Source of the DNA: Tuctoria greenei
Lineage: Eukaryota > Streptophyta > Magnoliopsida > Poales > Poaceae
Direction: 5' to 3'
Length of the DNA: 64,000 nt
NCBI GenBank assembly: GCA_036927565.1
Contig: JAYESD010000008.1
Location: 22,710,100-22,774,099, forward strand
Below the pieces are notes generated by a model that saw only the letters and a list, made by a program, of their open reading frames with translations, was not told where the DNA came from and ran no database searches. Below, piece by piece: positions 41,461 through 51,802 of this stretch. The number at the start of each line of letters is the position of its first letter. Positions within the stretch are counted from its first letter, which is position 1. The position numbers and the translations under genes were made by a program.

Positions 41461-41773
41461 ACAAGGACACCAAAGCAACCTTCTCCACTGTCTTCTCTGG
41501 ACTTCGTTGTAGATGCAGAAGCCATCAAGCTACAAAGGTGAGGCTGTAGAGTAGAACAGAAATAGAAGGTTCTTCCCCTTATTTTCTCTTGATGTGCTGA
41601 TCGGTTCTTAGAAAATAAGAGTGTGCAAGTATATCTCACAAACACTAAACACCCTCATACTTATATTATATGTGATTAAAAGGTACAAGAGGGGACCTCT
41701 CAACTGCTGGAATGGGTGTATCCCCCGATCAGGGACACCTCCATTCGGTTGGGCTGTGTCACTATGATTAGGG
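41461..41773. other. Left flank of the Sirevirus, no gene
   Basis: Sequence into which the Sirevirus inserted; it continues at 53890. No coding or repeat structure recognised. Confidence 0.35.
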
Positions 41774-41778
41774 CACAT

Positions 41779-43417
41779 TGAAAGTGCATCTAGGTTCCCC
41801 GTGGGTTTTGGATGATTGATGACGACAATTAAGTCGCTAATGAGCTCAAGTGATCTTAGCACAGGTGAAGACTCAATCGGAGACGCAAACCCTCAAAAAG
41901 GAAAAGGAAGGAAACGGAGTCAACTCGAAGCGTAGAAACTAGGGTTTCTAGCGTGATTGAGTTAGACTAGCCGTAGTAAAAGGAGGGTGTGTGTGTAAAG
42001 TGCATTGAGATCAAGTTTGGGAGCTCAAAGTGGTTTAGAGGTCAAACCTATGAAAGAAATGAGTGAATGAGTGGTCTGGCCGTAGGGCCGGACTAGTCCG
42101 TGCAGGAGGCCGGACTAGTCTGCCCCTGGCCGGCCAAGTCCGTTATCGGCCGGACCAGAAGGGTCTGACCGAGATAGGACTAGTCCGTTTGTGACCGGAC
42201 TAGTCCGGGTAGCTGTGAGTGGGTTTTGGGGATGAAGTCCCAAAATCACGGACTTGTCCGTTTCGGACCGGACCAAGAGGTCCTGAGTGAGAACGGACTA
42301 GTCCGCCCGTGGGGCCGGACTAGTCCGGGTTGGCTAGGAAAAGGTGCTTCTGTGGCTAAGTCTGGGAGGACCGGACTAGTCCGCCCTAGGGGCTGGACTA
42401 GTCCGTGGTCCTCAGACTAGTCCGTTTTCACACGGAGCAGAAGGCTCTGTGTGAGATCGGACTAGTCCGGTGTTGACCGGACTAGTCCGTTCTGGAAGTG
42501 ACCGTTTGAATTTGAAGTTTGGCGGGTAGCGTGACGATAGTGTGTCAGCTCTCGGGACCTGACAAAGGGGTCAGTGGTCCCCTAGGCCGGACTAGTCCGG
42601 GCCAGTGGCCGGACTAGTCCGCCCTTTTGCTGAAGTCAGCAGATTGGGCTTGGGACCCCTATAAAAAGGGGACCCCCGACCTCATTTCGAATACCTTTGG
42701 AAAAACTCAAACCCTAGCGCCGCCACAGCCAACTTGGAGCACTCCTAAGCCTCCTTCTTGCCTACTTTCCCTCTAAAACTAATTCTTGAGTGGATTAGGG
42801 TTTAGTGAGGTGGAGAAGAGGAAGAACATCGCGCTTGTGCTCTCGGTTTGATCTCTTGCACTCGTTTGAGTCTTTGTGGGCTGTGTATTGAGTTTGTTTT
42901 ATTGTGTTGATCACATTTGTGGTGTGGGAGCCTCAGTTTGTGAGAAGCCCCAACGAACTTTGTAATCACCGTTGTGATTAGTGGAGAACCAAGTTAGGCC
43001 CGTGCGGTAAACTTGGTGAGGGAAGGGTTGTTGGACCCGGTCCTTTGTGGACTCCTCAACGGGGACGTAGATTCCTTGTGTGGAATAGAACCTCGGGATA
43101 AAATCCTTGCCCCCTTGTGTTCTTCGCATTCATTCTATTGATTACTTTGTTCTAGGGTTGGTAGTCTCGTTTCATACTCCGCATTGCTACAAACTTGTGG
43201 AAACTTGACTTGCTCTTGTGTAGGTTGTTGCTCAACTTGACTTAAACATATACTCACTTGTAGCAACGAGAAAATTCCCTAAAACTTGCTAGAAACAATT
43301 TTTTAGGGTTATTCACGCAGGCTGACCGGACTAGTCCGCCCCCTGTAATTTAATCTCGTTTTATTGAGTCATTTGCAGGTCAATTAGCCTATTCACCCCC
43401 CCTCTAGGCAACTTTCA
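41779..43417 (+). repeat. 5' LTR of Sirevirus
   Basis: 1,639 bp with about 14 copies of GGACTAGTCC, a TATAAAAAG box at 42660 and a C-rich 3' end. It drives transcription and carries most palindromes upstream of the TATA box (42088-42620). Confidence 0.95.
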
Positions 43418-43419
43418 AT

Positions 43420-43431
43420 TGGTATCAGAGC
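43420..43431 (+). promoter_or_regulatory. Primer binding site (initiator tRNA-Met)
   Basis: TGGTATCAGAGC, two bases after the LTR end, complementary to the tRNA-Met 3' end. Confidence 0.93.
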
Positions 43432-43466
43432 CGGACTCTCCACAAAGAGTCTAACAACTCGGAGAG

Positions 43467-45752
43467 ATGGCCGGAGTGGTGAATGACGATGCATCGAGCA
43501 GCAACTACGAGGCGACCCGTGAGGAGACGTTGGCTTATCAAGATAAGCCAACGGACGATGAGGAGACTCGCCAACTCAAGGCGAAGCTCCGGGAGAAGTT
43601 GAACATCTCCAAGATTGATCCGTCAAACCAATCAAGTGGTGGTGGCGGAGCCAACTACAACCGGCAAGGGTTCAACTATGAACGCCTTGCCGCCAACAAC
43701 CACTACCTGTCCATCCCATTGGGGAAACCTGCCCAATTCGATGGAACGAACTGCGGTATGTGGAAACACAACATGAAGATCCACCTCGTGTCACTCAACC
43801 CAGCGTTGTGGCAAATTGTCATGACCGGGGTGGAGATTCCAAAGGATGAGGAAAACATAACTCAAGAACAAGCCATCCTCATCCACCGCAACGCTCAAGC
43901 TGCGGGTGTGATCATCTCATCTCTCTCTAGAGATGAGTTCAACCGTGTCGATGGCCTTGAAGTGGCCAAAGACATATGGAACACCCTCAAGACGACGCAT
44001 GAGGGAAACCGAGTGGTCAAGGAGGCCAAGATCGAGCTCATCGAAGGAGAGCTTGGGAGATTCGCCATCTTGGATGGTGAATCCCCCCAAGACATGTACA
44101 ACCGGCTGAAGGTGCTGATCAACAAGAGCCGATCATATGGCTGCACCAAGTGGACCGACCACGAGGTGGTGAAGAGGATGATCCGCGCATTCATGCCTAG
44201 GAACGTCTCTCTGTGCTCCATGATTCGGGAAAGCCCGGGGTTCACTCAAATGACCCCGGAGGAGGTCCTTGGGAGGATCATCAACCATGAAATCATGGAG
44301 AAGGAGGCGCTCTTCTACAACGACCTCCAAAAGTTCACCGCCTCCAAGATGAAGAACGTTGCACTCAAGGCAACGCCCTCTTCAAAGGAGCAAGAAGAAA
44401 GTGATGAGGAGAGCCTCAACACCGATGAGGAAGAGGCCTTCTTCATCAACAAATTCAAGAGAATGATGAGGAGGAAGAAAGGGGGGCACAACTATGAGGG
44501 CAAGGGAAAGGAAAGAGCAAGGCCCAAATCAAAAAGGTCTTGCTACAACTGTGGCGAGTATGGGCACTTCATCGCTGATTGCCCACACGAAGAAACGAAG
44601 AAGAAGAAGGAAGGGAAGCCTCAAGAAAGGAGATTCTTCAAGAAGAAGAGGCCCTCCGGACAAGCCCATTTGGGGAAGGAGTGGGACTCTAACGATGAGT
44701 CCTCCTCCGAAGAAGAAGAGGAGAAGATGGCCACCATAGCCATCGGGAGGAACTCCAAGGGAGGCAAGCTCTTCCCCAACCTCAACAACGACCACAAGCC
44801 TACTTGCCTTATGGCAAGGGAAGGAAAGAGAAAGGTAACATCTCATCCTTCCTCCCCAACTTCCTCACATGATGATTTTGATAGCGCTAGTGAAAATGAA
44901 AGTATGTTTAAGGACATAAGTAAAAGCACCCTACGAAGGATGAAATTGCTTATGGATGAGATCTTTGAGAAGGAGGATCTCATCAATAGACAAGAGGACA
45001 TGCTCATCCTTGAGAAGGAGAGATGTCAAGAGCTTGATGAGCTCCTTGAGCTCGAAAGAGAGAAGAGCAAGGCATTGGAACACGAACTTGCTCTTTGCAA
45101 GAAAACGTGTTCAAGTCTTGAGGAGAAGTCGATTGAGCTCAAGGATGAACTTGGAAGCTTGTCAAAAGCTAACAAGATCCTTGATACTCAAGTTGAGTCA
45201 CTGAAGAACAATGTAGCCTCTTCCTTCAAGAGCTCAACCCCCTCAAAGGCCTCATCCAAGGCAACATCACCTTGCAAGTGCTCCAACTTGATCCTTAAAC
45301 TTAAGGATGAACTCAACCTAGCACAAGGCAAACAAGCACCTAAGGGTGCCATCTTTGACAAGGAAAAGGTGGCATATGCACGAAGTGCATTCACCAACAC
45401 AAGACCACCCCATGTCAAGGATGGTCTTGGCTATACTAGAGGTGCAAGGCATAACGCCAAAACCTCCAAGTATGGCAAAGACATGATTGTCTTTGTTAAG
45501 GGGAGTTCATCCCAAACTAAAAATGAAAAGAACTCACCCTCTAGCAAAAACTTGCCTAAATCTGAACCGCATCATTTATTTCATGATTTTGATGCATCTT
45601 ATGTGTTGAAGAAGAACAAACACGGCAAGGTGTTTGCTAGATATGTTGGGCCACTCCGCAAGAGCCCCAAGCCTTGCGTGTGGGTGCCAAAATGCCTAAC
45701 CACTAACGTCAAAGGACCCAACTCCGCTTGGGTACCTAAAAGAAAGGCATAA
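43467..45752 (+). CDS. Sirevirus Gag
   Basis: 761 codons starting at the first ATG after the PBS. N-terminal acidic part, then the Copia gag domain (LGKPAQFDGTNCGMWKHNM, DIWNTLKTTHEG, MYNRLKVLINKSRSYG), the zinc knuckle CYNCGEYGHFIADC at about residues 359-372, a Lys/Glu-rich linker, a heptad-type coiled coil at about 480-590 (EKERCQELDELLELEREKSK), and a C-terminal tail before TAA at 45750-45752. The long coiled-coil tail is usual for Sireviruses. Pol follows in the other (-1) frame; a possible intron, 44835-45766, would fuse the zinc-knuckle part to protease in phase. Structural protein of the cytoplasmic particle. Confidence 0.92.
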   Translation: MAGVVNDDASSSNYEATREETLAYQDKPTDDEETRQLKAKLREKLNISKIDPSNQSSGGGGANYNRQGFNYERLAANNHYLSIPLGKPAQFDGTNCGMWKHNMKIHLVSLNPALWQIVMTGVEIPKDEENITQEQAILIHRNAQAAGVIISSLSRDEFNRVDGLEVAKDIWNTLKTTHEGNRVVKEAKIELIEGELGRFAILDGESPQDMYNRLKVLINKSRSYGCTKWTDHEVVKRMIRAFMPRNVSLCSMIRESPGFTQMTPEEVLGRIINHEIMEKEALFYNDLQKFTASKMKNVALKATPSSKEQEESDEESLNTDEEEAFFINKFKRMMRRKKGGHNYEGKGKERARPKSKRSCYNCGEYGHFIADCPHEETKKKKEGKPQERRFFKKKRPSGQAHLGKEWDSNDESSSEEEEEKMATIAIGRNSKGGKLFPNLNNDHKPTCLMAREGKRKVTSHPSSPTSSHDDFDSASENESMFKDISKSTLRRMKLLMDEIFEKEDLINRQEDMLILEKERCQELDELLELEREKSKALEHELALCKKTCSSLEEKSIELKDELGSLSKANKILDTQVESLKNNVASSFKSSTPSKASSKATSPCKCSNLILKLKDELNLAQGKQAPKGAIFDKEKVAYARSAFTNTRPPHVKDGLGYTRGARHNAKTSKYGKDMIVFVKGSSSQTKNEKNSPSSKNLPKSEPHHLFHDFDASYVLKKNKHGKVFARYVGPLRKSPKPCVWVPKCLTTNVKGPNSAWVPKRKA

Positions 45753-45766
45753 AACTTGTTTTGTAG
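44835..45766 (+). other. Possible intron joining gag to pol in phase
   Basis: Donor AAAG|GTAACA and acceptor TTGTTTTGTAG|G. It is cut after a complete gag codon (44832-44834), and the acceptor is followed by the first codon of the open pol frame (45767). 932 bp. The removed part is the coiled-coil tail of gag. Splicing is inferred only from the sequence. Confidence 0.45.
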
Positions 45767-48700
45767 GCTTACTCCTCCGGTGGATCGAAATGGGTATTGG
45801 ATAGCGGATGCACCAACCACATGACCGGAGAGAGAAGCATGTTCATAGAGTATGAGGAGAATAAGGACCCAAGTGAAGGAATCTTCTTTGGGGACAATAG
45901 CCAAGGGAAAATCCTTGGCTCCGGTAAAATTTCTATCTCCTCATTACATACTTTATCAAATGTCTTGCATGTTGATTCTCTAGACTATAATCTCCTATCC
46001 ATATCACAACTATGTGATAGAGGATATAAATGTGTGTTTACTAGTGAGGGAGTGAGTGTCATTAGAGAAGGTAATGACTCGATAGCCTTTAAGGGAGTGC
46101 TCAAGGGAAAGCTCTATCTTGTGGACTTCACCGCGGATAAAGCTCAACTTGACACATGCTTAATGGCAAAAGCCAACATGGGATGGCTTTGGCACAGAAG
46201 GCTAGCCCATGTTGGAATGAGAAACCTTGAAAAGCTCCTTAAGGGTGAGCATGTTCGTGGCCTAAAGGATGTAGTATTTGAAAAGGATAGGCCATGTAGT
46301 GCTTGCCAAGCGGGAAAGCAAGTAGGAGCTCAACACCCCTCTAAGAATGTCATGATGACAACTAGACCTTTGGAGTTACTCCATATGGACCTTTTCGGCC
46401 CCATTGCCTATATTAGCATTGGTGGCAGCAAGTATGGTCTAGTTATCGTTGATGATTTTTCAAGGTATACTTGGGTGTTCTTCTTGCATGATAAAAGTGA
46501 AACTCCCGGTGTCCTCAAGAAATTTCTAAGGAGAGCTCAAAATGAGTTCACCTTGAGGATAAATGCTATAAGAAGTGACAATGGCACCGAATTCAAAAAC
46601 ATGCAAGTAGAAGAGTTCCTAGATGAGGAGGGCATCAAGCATGAGTTTTCCGCTCCCTATTCTCCACAACAAAATGGCATAACCGAAAGAAAGAATAGGA
46701 CGCTTATTGAGATGTCAAGGACGATGCTAGATGAGTACAAAACATCGGACCGGTTTTGGGCGGAAGCGGTTAACACCGCTTGCCATGCCGTGAACCGATT
46801 GTACCTTCATCGCCTCCTCAAGAAGACTCCTTATGAGCTTCTCATTGGTAAGAAACCCAATGTTTCTTACTTTCGGGTCTTTGGTAGCAAGTGCTATATC
46901 CTCAACAAGAAGCCTAGGACTTCGAAGTTTGCTTCAAAGTCCGATGAGGGTTTCTTGCTTGGATATGACTCAAACACTCATGCGTACCGTGTGTTCAACA
47001 AATCCTCCGGAATTGTTGAAGTAGCACGTGACGTAGTGTTTGACGAGACCAATGGCTCTCAAGTGGAGCAGGTTGATCAACATGCCCTTGATCAAGAGGA
47101 ACCTCCACTAGAAGCTCTAAGGAAAATGGCACTTGGAGATGTTCGCCCACAAGAACCATCTCAAAGTTCAAGTGACCATCCTCTCTATGAAGTAGGTCAA
47201 AACCCCATTGGACAAGTTGAAGATCCTCTAGATGCTCCCCAAAGTGATAATGAGAATGAAGATCAAGGGGGAGGCATGAATCAAGGGGGAGACCAAAGTG
47301 AAGAAGATGAACCAAGTAATTCAAGAGGTCAACCCCCGCATCCTCGTGTTCATCAAAGTGTTCAACGGGACCATCCCGTTGACAACATTCTAGGAGATAT
47401 CACAAAAGGAGTAACAACACGCTCACGTGCTGCAAACTTTTGTGAGCATTTCTCTTTTGTCTCATCCTTGGAACCACATAAGGTTGAAGATGCCTTAAGG
47501 GATCCGGATTGGGTAGTTGCCATGCAAGAGGAGCTCAACAACTTTGAAAGGAACAAGGTTTGGGAGCTTGTCAAGCGCCCTCAAGCTAATGTTGTTGGAA
47601 CCAAGTGGGTGTTTCGCAACAAACAAGATGAGCATGGCGTGGTAACTAGGAACAAGGTACGACTTGTGGCAAAAGGATACTCACAAGTTGAAGGATTGGA
47701 TTTTGATGAGACATTTGCCCCCGTAGCTAGGCTTGAGTCAATTCGGATACTATTAGCCTTTGCTACTCATCATGATTTCAAGCTCTACCAAATGGATGTT
47801 AAGAGCGCATTCCTAAATGGTCCAATCAAGGAAGAAGTTTTTGTAGAGCAACCTCCGGGATTTGAAGACCAAGACTATCCTAACCATGTGTACAAATTGC
47901 GAAAGGCCCTTTATGGCCTCAAGCAAGCTCCTAGAGCTTGGTATGAGTGCCTAAGAGACTTTCTAGTTGAGAATGGTTTTAGGATAGGAAAAGCGGATTA
48001 TACCCTTTTCACAAAGCACTTCAACGAGGATCTTTTTGTGTGCCAAATATATGTGGATGACATCATATTTGGTTCCACAAATAAGGTGTTTTGTGACGAG
48101 TTCTCCAAGATAATGACGGAGAGGTTTGAAATGTCCATGATGGGTGAGTTGAAGTTCTTTCTAGGATTTCAAGTGAAACAACTCAAAGAAGGGACGTTCA
48201 TAAGTCAAACTAAGTATACTCAAGATATTCTAAGAAAGTTTGACATGGACAAAGCAAAACCCATCAAAACCCCTATGGGGACAAATGGACACCTAGACCT
48301 TAATGAGGACGGTCCAAGTGTGGATCAAAAGCTATATAGGTCTATGATCGGATCACTTCTCTATCTTTGTGCATCTAGGCCCGATATCATGCTAAGTGTG
48401 TGTATGTGTGCACGCTTTAAAGCAGCACCCAAGGCTTGTCATTTGACCGCCGTTAAAAGGATCTTGAGATATCTTGTACACACACCTACCCTAGGACTTT
48501 GGTACCCCAAAGGATCCAAGTTTAACCTCATCGGATATTCCGATGCGGACTATGCGGGGTGCAAAGTTGATAGGAAGAGCACATCGGGTACGTGCCAATT
48601 CTTAGGTCGATCTCTTGTGTCTTGGTCCTCTAAGAAGCAAAACTCTATTGCTCTCTCCACCGCCGAAGCTGAATACGTTGCAGCCGGAAGTTGTTGTGCA

Positions 48701-49003
48701 CAACTTCTCTGGATGCGACAAACGCTTGGGGATTATGGGATTAACCTGCGTAAAATTCCACTCTTATGTGACAACGAGAGTGCAATCAAGATAGCCCATA
48801 ATCCGGTGGAACACTCTAGGACCAAACATATAGACATTCGACACCATTTCTTGCGAGATCACTCAATGAAGGGAGACATTGAGATTTCGCATGTGAGGAC
48901 GGAACATCAACTTGCGGACATCTTCACCAAGCCTCTTGACGAGAAGCGTTTCTGTGAGCTAAGAAGTGAGCTCAACGTGTTGGATTCTCGGAACGTGGCT
49001 TAA
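45767..49003 (+). CDS. Sirevirus Pol (protease, integrase, RT, RNase H)
   Basis: The frame is open from just after a TAG at 45764-45766; the first ATG is 45797. Numbering from that ATG: protease WVLDSGCTNHMTG (catalytic Asp at residue 2); integrase zinc site WHRRLAHVG and CSACQ (about 132-170) and core Asp/Asp/Glu in LHMDLFGP, IRSDNGTEF and GITERKN (about 197, 261, 297); RT YQMDVKSAFLNG and the catalytic IYVDDIIFG (about 752); RNase H GYSDADYAG, STAEAEYVAA and LLCDNESA (about 914-991). It ends at TAA 49003. No stop or frameshift was seen. Translation needs frameshifting, re-initiation or splicing, since gag is in another frame. Confidence 0.95.
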   Translation, partial: AYSSGGSKWVLDSGCTNHMTGERSMFIEYEENKDPSEGIFFGDNSQGKILGSGKISISSLHTLSNVLHVDSLDYNLLSISQLCDRGYKCVFTSEGVSVIREGNDSIAFKGVLKGKLYLVDFTADKAQLDTCLMAKANMGWLWHRRLAHVGMRNLEKLLKGEHVRGLKDVVFEKDRPCSACQAGKQVGAQHPSKNVMMTTRPLELLHMDLFGPIAYISIGGSKYGLVIVDDFSRYTWVFFLHDKSETPGVLKKFLRRAQNEFTLRINAIRSDNGTEFKNMQVEEFLDEEGIKHEFSAPYSPQQNGITERKNRTLIEMSRTMLDEYKTSDRFWAEAVNTACHAVNRLYLHRLLKKTPYELLIGKKPNVSYFRVFGSKCYILNKKPRTSKFASKSDEGFLLGYDSNTHAYRVFNKSSGIVEVARDVVFDETNGSQVEQVDQHALDQEEPPLEALRKMALGDVRPQEPSQSSSDHPLYEVGQNPIGQVEDPLDAPQSDNENEDQGGGMNQGGDQSEEDEPSNSRGQPPHPRVHQSVQRDHPVDNILGDITKGVTTRSRAANFCEHFSFVSSLEPHKVEDALRDPDWVVAMQEELNNFERNKVWELVKRPQANVVGTKWVFRNKQDEHGVVTRNKVRLVAKGYSQVEGLDFDETFAPVARLESIRILLAFATHHDFKLYQMDVKSAFLNGPIKEEVFVEQPPGFEDQDYPNHVYKLRKALYGLKQAPRAWYECLRDFLVENGFRIGKADYTLFTKHFNEDLFVCQIYVDDIIFGSTNKVFCDEFSKIMTERFEMSMMGELKFFLGFQVKQLKEGTFISQTKYTQDILRKFDMDKAKPIKTPMGTNGHLDLNEDGPSVDQKLYRSMIGSLLYLCASRPDIMLSVCMCARFKAAPKACHLTAVKRILRYLVHTPTLGLWYPKGSKFNLIGYSDADYAGCKVDRKSTSGTCQFLGRSLVSWSSKKQNSIALSTAEAEYVAAGSCCAQLLWMRQTLGDYGINLRKIPLLCDNESAIKIAHNPVEHSRTKHIDIRHHFLRDHSMKGDIEISHVRTEHQLADIFTKPLDEKRFCELRSELNVLDSRNVA

Positions 49004-49967
49004 ACCACATTCCTCATATATTTTGAGCCACATTTCGAAAAACTCCTCTCTATGTCGATTTCTCCTCAAATTTGTTTGAGAAATCTATTTTCTTCATGAA
49101 AATGTTCATAAGTTGTTCTTTATTGACTCATAATCATGTTTGTCATGTTTTCCTTGCTATATCTGTCCAAAAGGACTTATCTTTATGGGCAAAACCCAAA
49201 TATATTGTTTTTCAGCCCAGCTGGACCGGACTAGTCCGCCCCTATGGCCGGACAAGTCCGGGTCAGACGAGTCCGCGGCTAGTCCGCACACCGGACTAGT
49301 CCGGCCTTCCACCGGACAAGTCCGGACCCGGACTAGTCTGGGTCTGGTCCGCAGACCGGACTAGTCCGGCCCCTCAACCGGACTAGTCCAACCCTTTGGG
49401 ACTTAAACCCCCAGGCGGCCCGGACCCCCTCTCTCTCTCTCACTTGACTCTCAAGCTTCCACGCGCGCACAACCGCCCCCAAATCGGCGATTTTGCGCTC
49501 CAACCACCAAAAATCAACTCCAATCCGCGCATCGAAGTCCTTGGGAGTGAGGGATCACTTCCCCGCGCTCCACCTTCGAGATCCACGCCGATTTCGACGA
49601 CTCAAGCGGATTTTTGAAGGTATTTCACCGTTCCTCAAAAACTAGCCCCATTCTTGATTCTTCAAGTTTTTGATAGGAACACCTTCATTAATGTTGTTCT
49701 ATACACCCTTGCGATCATAGCCTAGGAGTATTGCGCATTGGTTCACAAATTTTTCGATGAATCGATTAGGGTTAGGGTTCTTCCTGTGTAACCCGGACTA
49801 GTCCGGCCACCAGGCGGACAAGTCCGGCCGGCGGACTAGTCCGCCCCTGGGGCGGACAAGTCCGGTTTGCACAGGGCAAACCCTACTTCTAGTTGGTTCT
49901 CGAGATCTTTTCGGCAATACTTCTTCTTCCTAGGCTCATATCTTCCTCTCTCCATCCTTTGCACAGA
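49004..49967 (+). promoter_or_regulatory. Pol-ORF3 spacer with palindrome clusters and a possible leader intron
   Basis: Two clusters of CCGGACTAGTCCGG-type palindromes (49224-49389 and 49794-49865), a CT repeat (49428-49442), and splice-like sites: donor GAAG|GTATTT at 49620 and acceptor TTTGCACAG ending 49966, directly before the ORF3 ATG. This looks like a promoter plus spliced 5' leader for ORF3, but no transcript evidence is available. Confidence 0.5.
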
Positions 49968-51620
49968 ATGTCGAACTCCGAGCGCTCTCCTCCGCGTGTC
50001 AACCTCGAGGGGCGTACCAAGGCCCAAATTGCCGAGGCTCGGACTAAGGCTGCGCTAATGGAGGCGCAGAAGGCCAAGGAGGAAAGAAAGCTCAAGGCAC
50101 TCGAAGCATCCAAGGTGGCTGCGAGCATCTACAATGAGGATGAAGCCATTGCCCGTGCCACCGCAGAATCACTGAATGAGCTGCGAAAGAAGAAAAGAGA
50201 GGATAGGGAGGCCCATAACTCCAAGGCCGCTGAGGCCAATGCCCCAAAGAGGAAGAAGCTCGTCACTCTTGGCGAGAAGGCTAAGGGCAAGGAGCCAGCC
50301 CAAGAAGAGGCTGTCCCTAGGGTCGAGCGTGACCCGAAGAAGGGAAAAGCTCCGGCTCCTATCGAGCCAAAGAAGAAGAACCCCGCAGTCAAGATACCAG
50401 CTAAGAGGGCTGCTGGTGGGGTTGTGATCAAGGAAAAGGGGAAGGCCACCTCTATTGGCCCCCTTGAAGTCCACACACCGGAAAGGAATCCCAACCGGCA
50501 AAAGGAACTGTCGGCAAATGTGTTCCATGGCAAAGGGGCTGAAAAGGCCCGAAGGCTAAGGACCGAGAAGGTCTATAAATTTGAAAGGAGCACAGCTGAT
50601 CCCAGGTTTTGGTGTGACTTCCACTGTGACTATTACAGGCTAGTCTACCAACAAATGAAGAAGCCAGTGATAGAGGCTCAGTGGGTGGACTGGGACTATA
50701 TGGCGAAGAAGGAGCACTCGGCCTTTGATGCCGTGATTGAAGCTGCCGAGCGCCATGATCTCAAGAAGATCATGGGCTTCAAATATGATTGGAATGTGGA
50801 AGTTATTCTCCAATTCTACTCCACAATCTATTTCACAAGCTCAGGTGACAGGAGGATAATTTGGATGACTCATGGTGAACAATACTCTGTCACCTATGCT
50901 GAGTTTGCAAGGATCCTTGGTCTTGAGGCTCACATGGACCACGAGATCATTATCTCGAACCTCAAGGCAGTGGATCGTGAGGAGCTGGCTTACATGTATC
51001 CAAGCCATCTCCCGTTTGATGCCGGACTAGCTCGGAACATCAAGCCATTCTACAGCATCATGAACCGGATACTTAGGAGGACCATTGCACCCAAGGACGG
51101 TGATGCAGGGGTCATTCAAGGAAACCTAAGGCACCTGCTCATTCTGATTGATGGGGAAGAGAAGTTCAATCTCGTCGACTACATCTTCGACAACATCTTC
51201 AACATCTCGCATACCCCCAACAGGGCGTGCGGGTATGCCCCTTACATTATGTGCCTTATTGAGAAGGTGTCGGGCGTGTCCTTTGTCAAGGATGTATCGC
51301 ACCGACCTCTGCGCCCCCAGAAGCCGCCAAATGTGTCGGTGCCTCCAAGACGCAAGAATGCTGATCCTCCGTCTCGCCCAGTGGCGCCTCCGTCTCCGCC
51401 TCCGCCTCAGTCCATGAGTGTGTTCTTCAAATGCTTCAAGGCCATCTTCACCTCGTGCCGGAAGCAAGAGATTCGCGCTCAGAGGGCACACAAGCGCCAA
51501 GAGAAGTATCTCAAGGCGGTGTGTGAGAAGCTTGAAGTTCCGATGTCATCTCCTGAGGAGAGTGATGGGGAGATCACTCCTTTCCCCGTCTTCACTGCCG
51601 ATGAGCTTGCTCAGCTCTAG
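49968..51620 (+). CDS. Sirevirus third ORF (env-position gene), stop-shortened
   Basis: 550 codons from the first ATG (49968); an upstream extension of the frame lacks an ATG. The N-terminal ~200 residues are Lys/Ala/Glu-rich and probably coiled (RTKAQIAEARTKAALMEAQ). The middle (about 210-440) is a folded domain with RFWCDFHCDYYRLVYQQMKK, FYSTIYFTSSGDRRIIW and YAEFARILGLEAHM, like the 'putative plant transposon protein' family. A Pro-rich segment (VAPPSPPPP) follows. There is no signal peptide, transmembrane segment or cleavage site, so calling it an envelope rests on position alone. After TAG 51618-51620 the same frame stays open for 44 acidic codons (Asp/Glu/Ser-rich) to TAG 51753-51755, which suggests a nonsense change in the tail. 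Confidence 0.78.
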   Translation: MSNSERSPPRVNLEGRTKAQIAEARTKAALMEAQKAKEERKLKALEASKVAASIYNEDEAIARATAESLNELRKKKREDREAHNSKAAEANAPKRKKLVTLGEKAKGKEPAQEEAVPRVERDPKKGKAPAPIEPKKKNPAVKIPAKRAAGGVVIKEKGKATSIGPLEVHTPERNPNRQKELSANVFHGKGAEKARRLRTEKVYKFERSTADPRFWCDFHCDYYRLVYQQMKKPVIEAQWVDWDYMAKKEHSAFDAVIEAAERHDLKKIMGFKYDWNVEVILQFYSTIYFTSSGDRRIIWMTHGEQYSVTYAEFARILGLEAHMDHEIIISNLKAVDREELAYMYPSHLPFDAGLARNIKPFYSIMNRILRRTIAPKDGDAGVIQGNLRHLLILIDGEEKFNLVDYIFDNIFNISHTPNRACGYAPYIMCLIEKVSGVSFVKDVSHRPLRPQKPPNVSVPPRRKNADPPSRPVAPPSPPPPQSMSVFFKCFKAIFTSCRKQEIRAQRAHKRQEKYLKAVCEKLEVPMSSPEESDGEITPFPVFTADELAQL

Positions 51621-51802
51621 GAGGATGGAAGCTCCTCTCGGGCAGCTCCCTCGGCAAGGGAATCCTCCGACAACGACGACAACGACGAAGAGCCAGAGGC
51701 AAACATTGAAGACTCCGAAGCCACTGAGAGCGAAAGTGGAGAAGATGAGGACTAGGTTTAGTTAGTTGTTCCCCCTTCTTTTCCTTTTTGGTGCCTTGAT
51801 GC

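Noticed and set aside
43467..45752. Gag-pol fusion by simple -1 slippage at the end of gag
   Set aside because: A TAG in the pol frame at 45764-45766 lies after the gag stop (45750-45752), so slippage would have to occur before 45752 and still meet that TAG.
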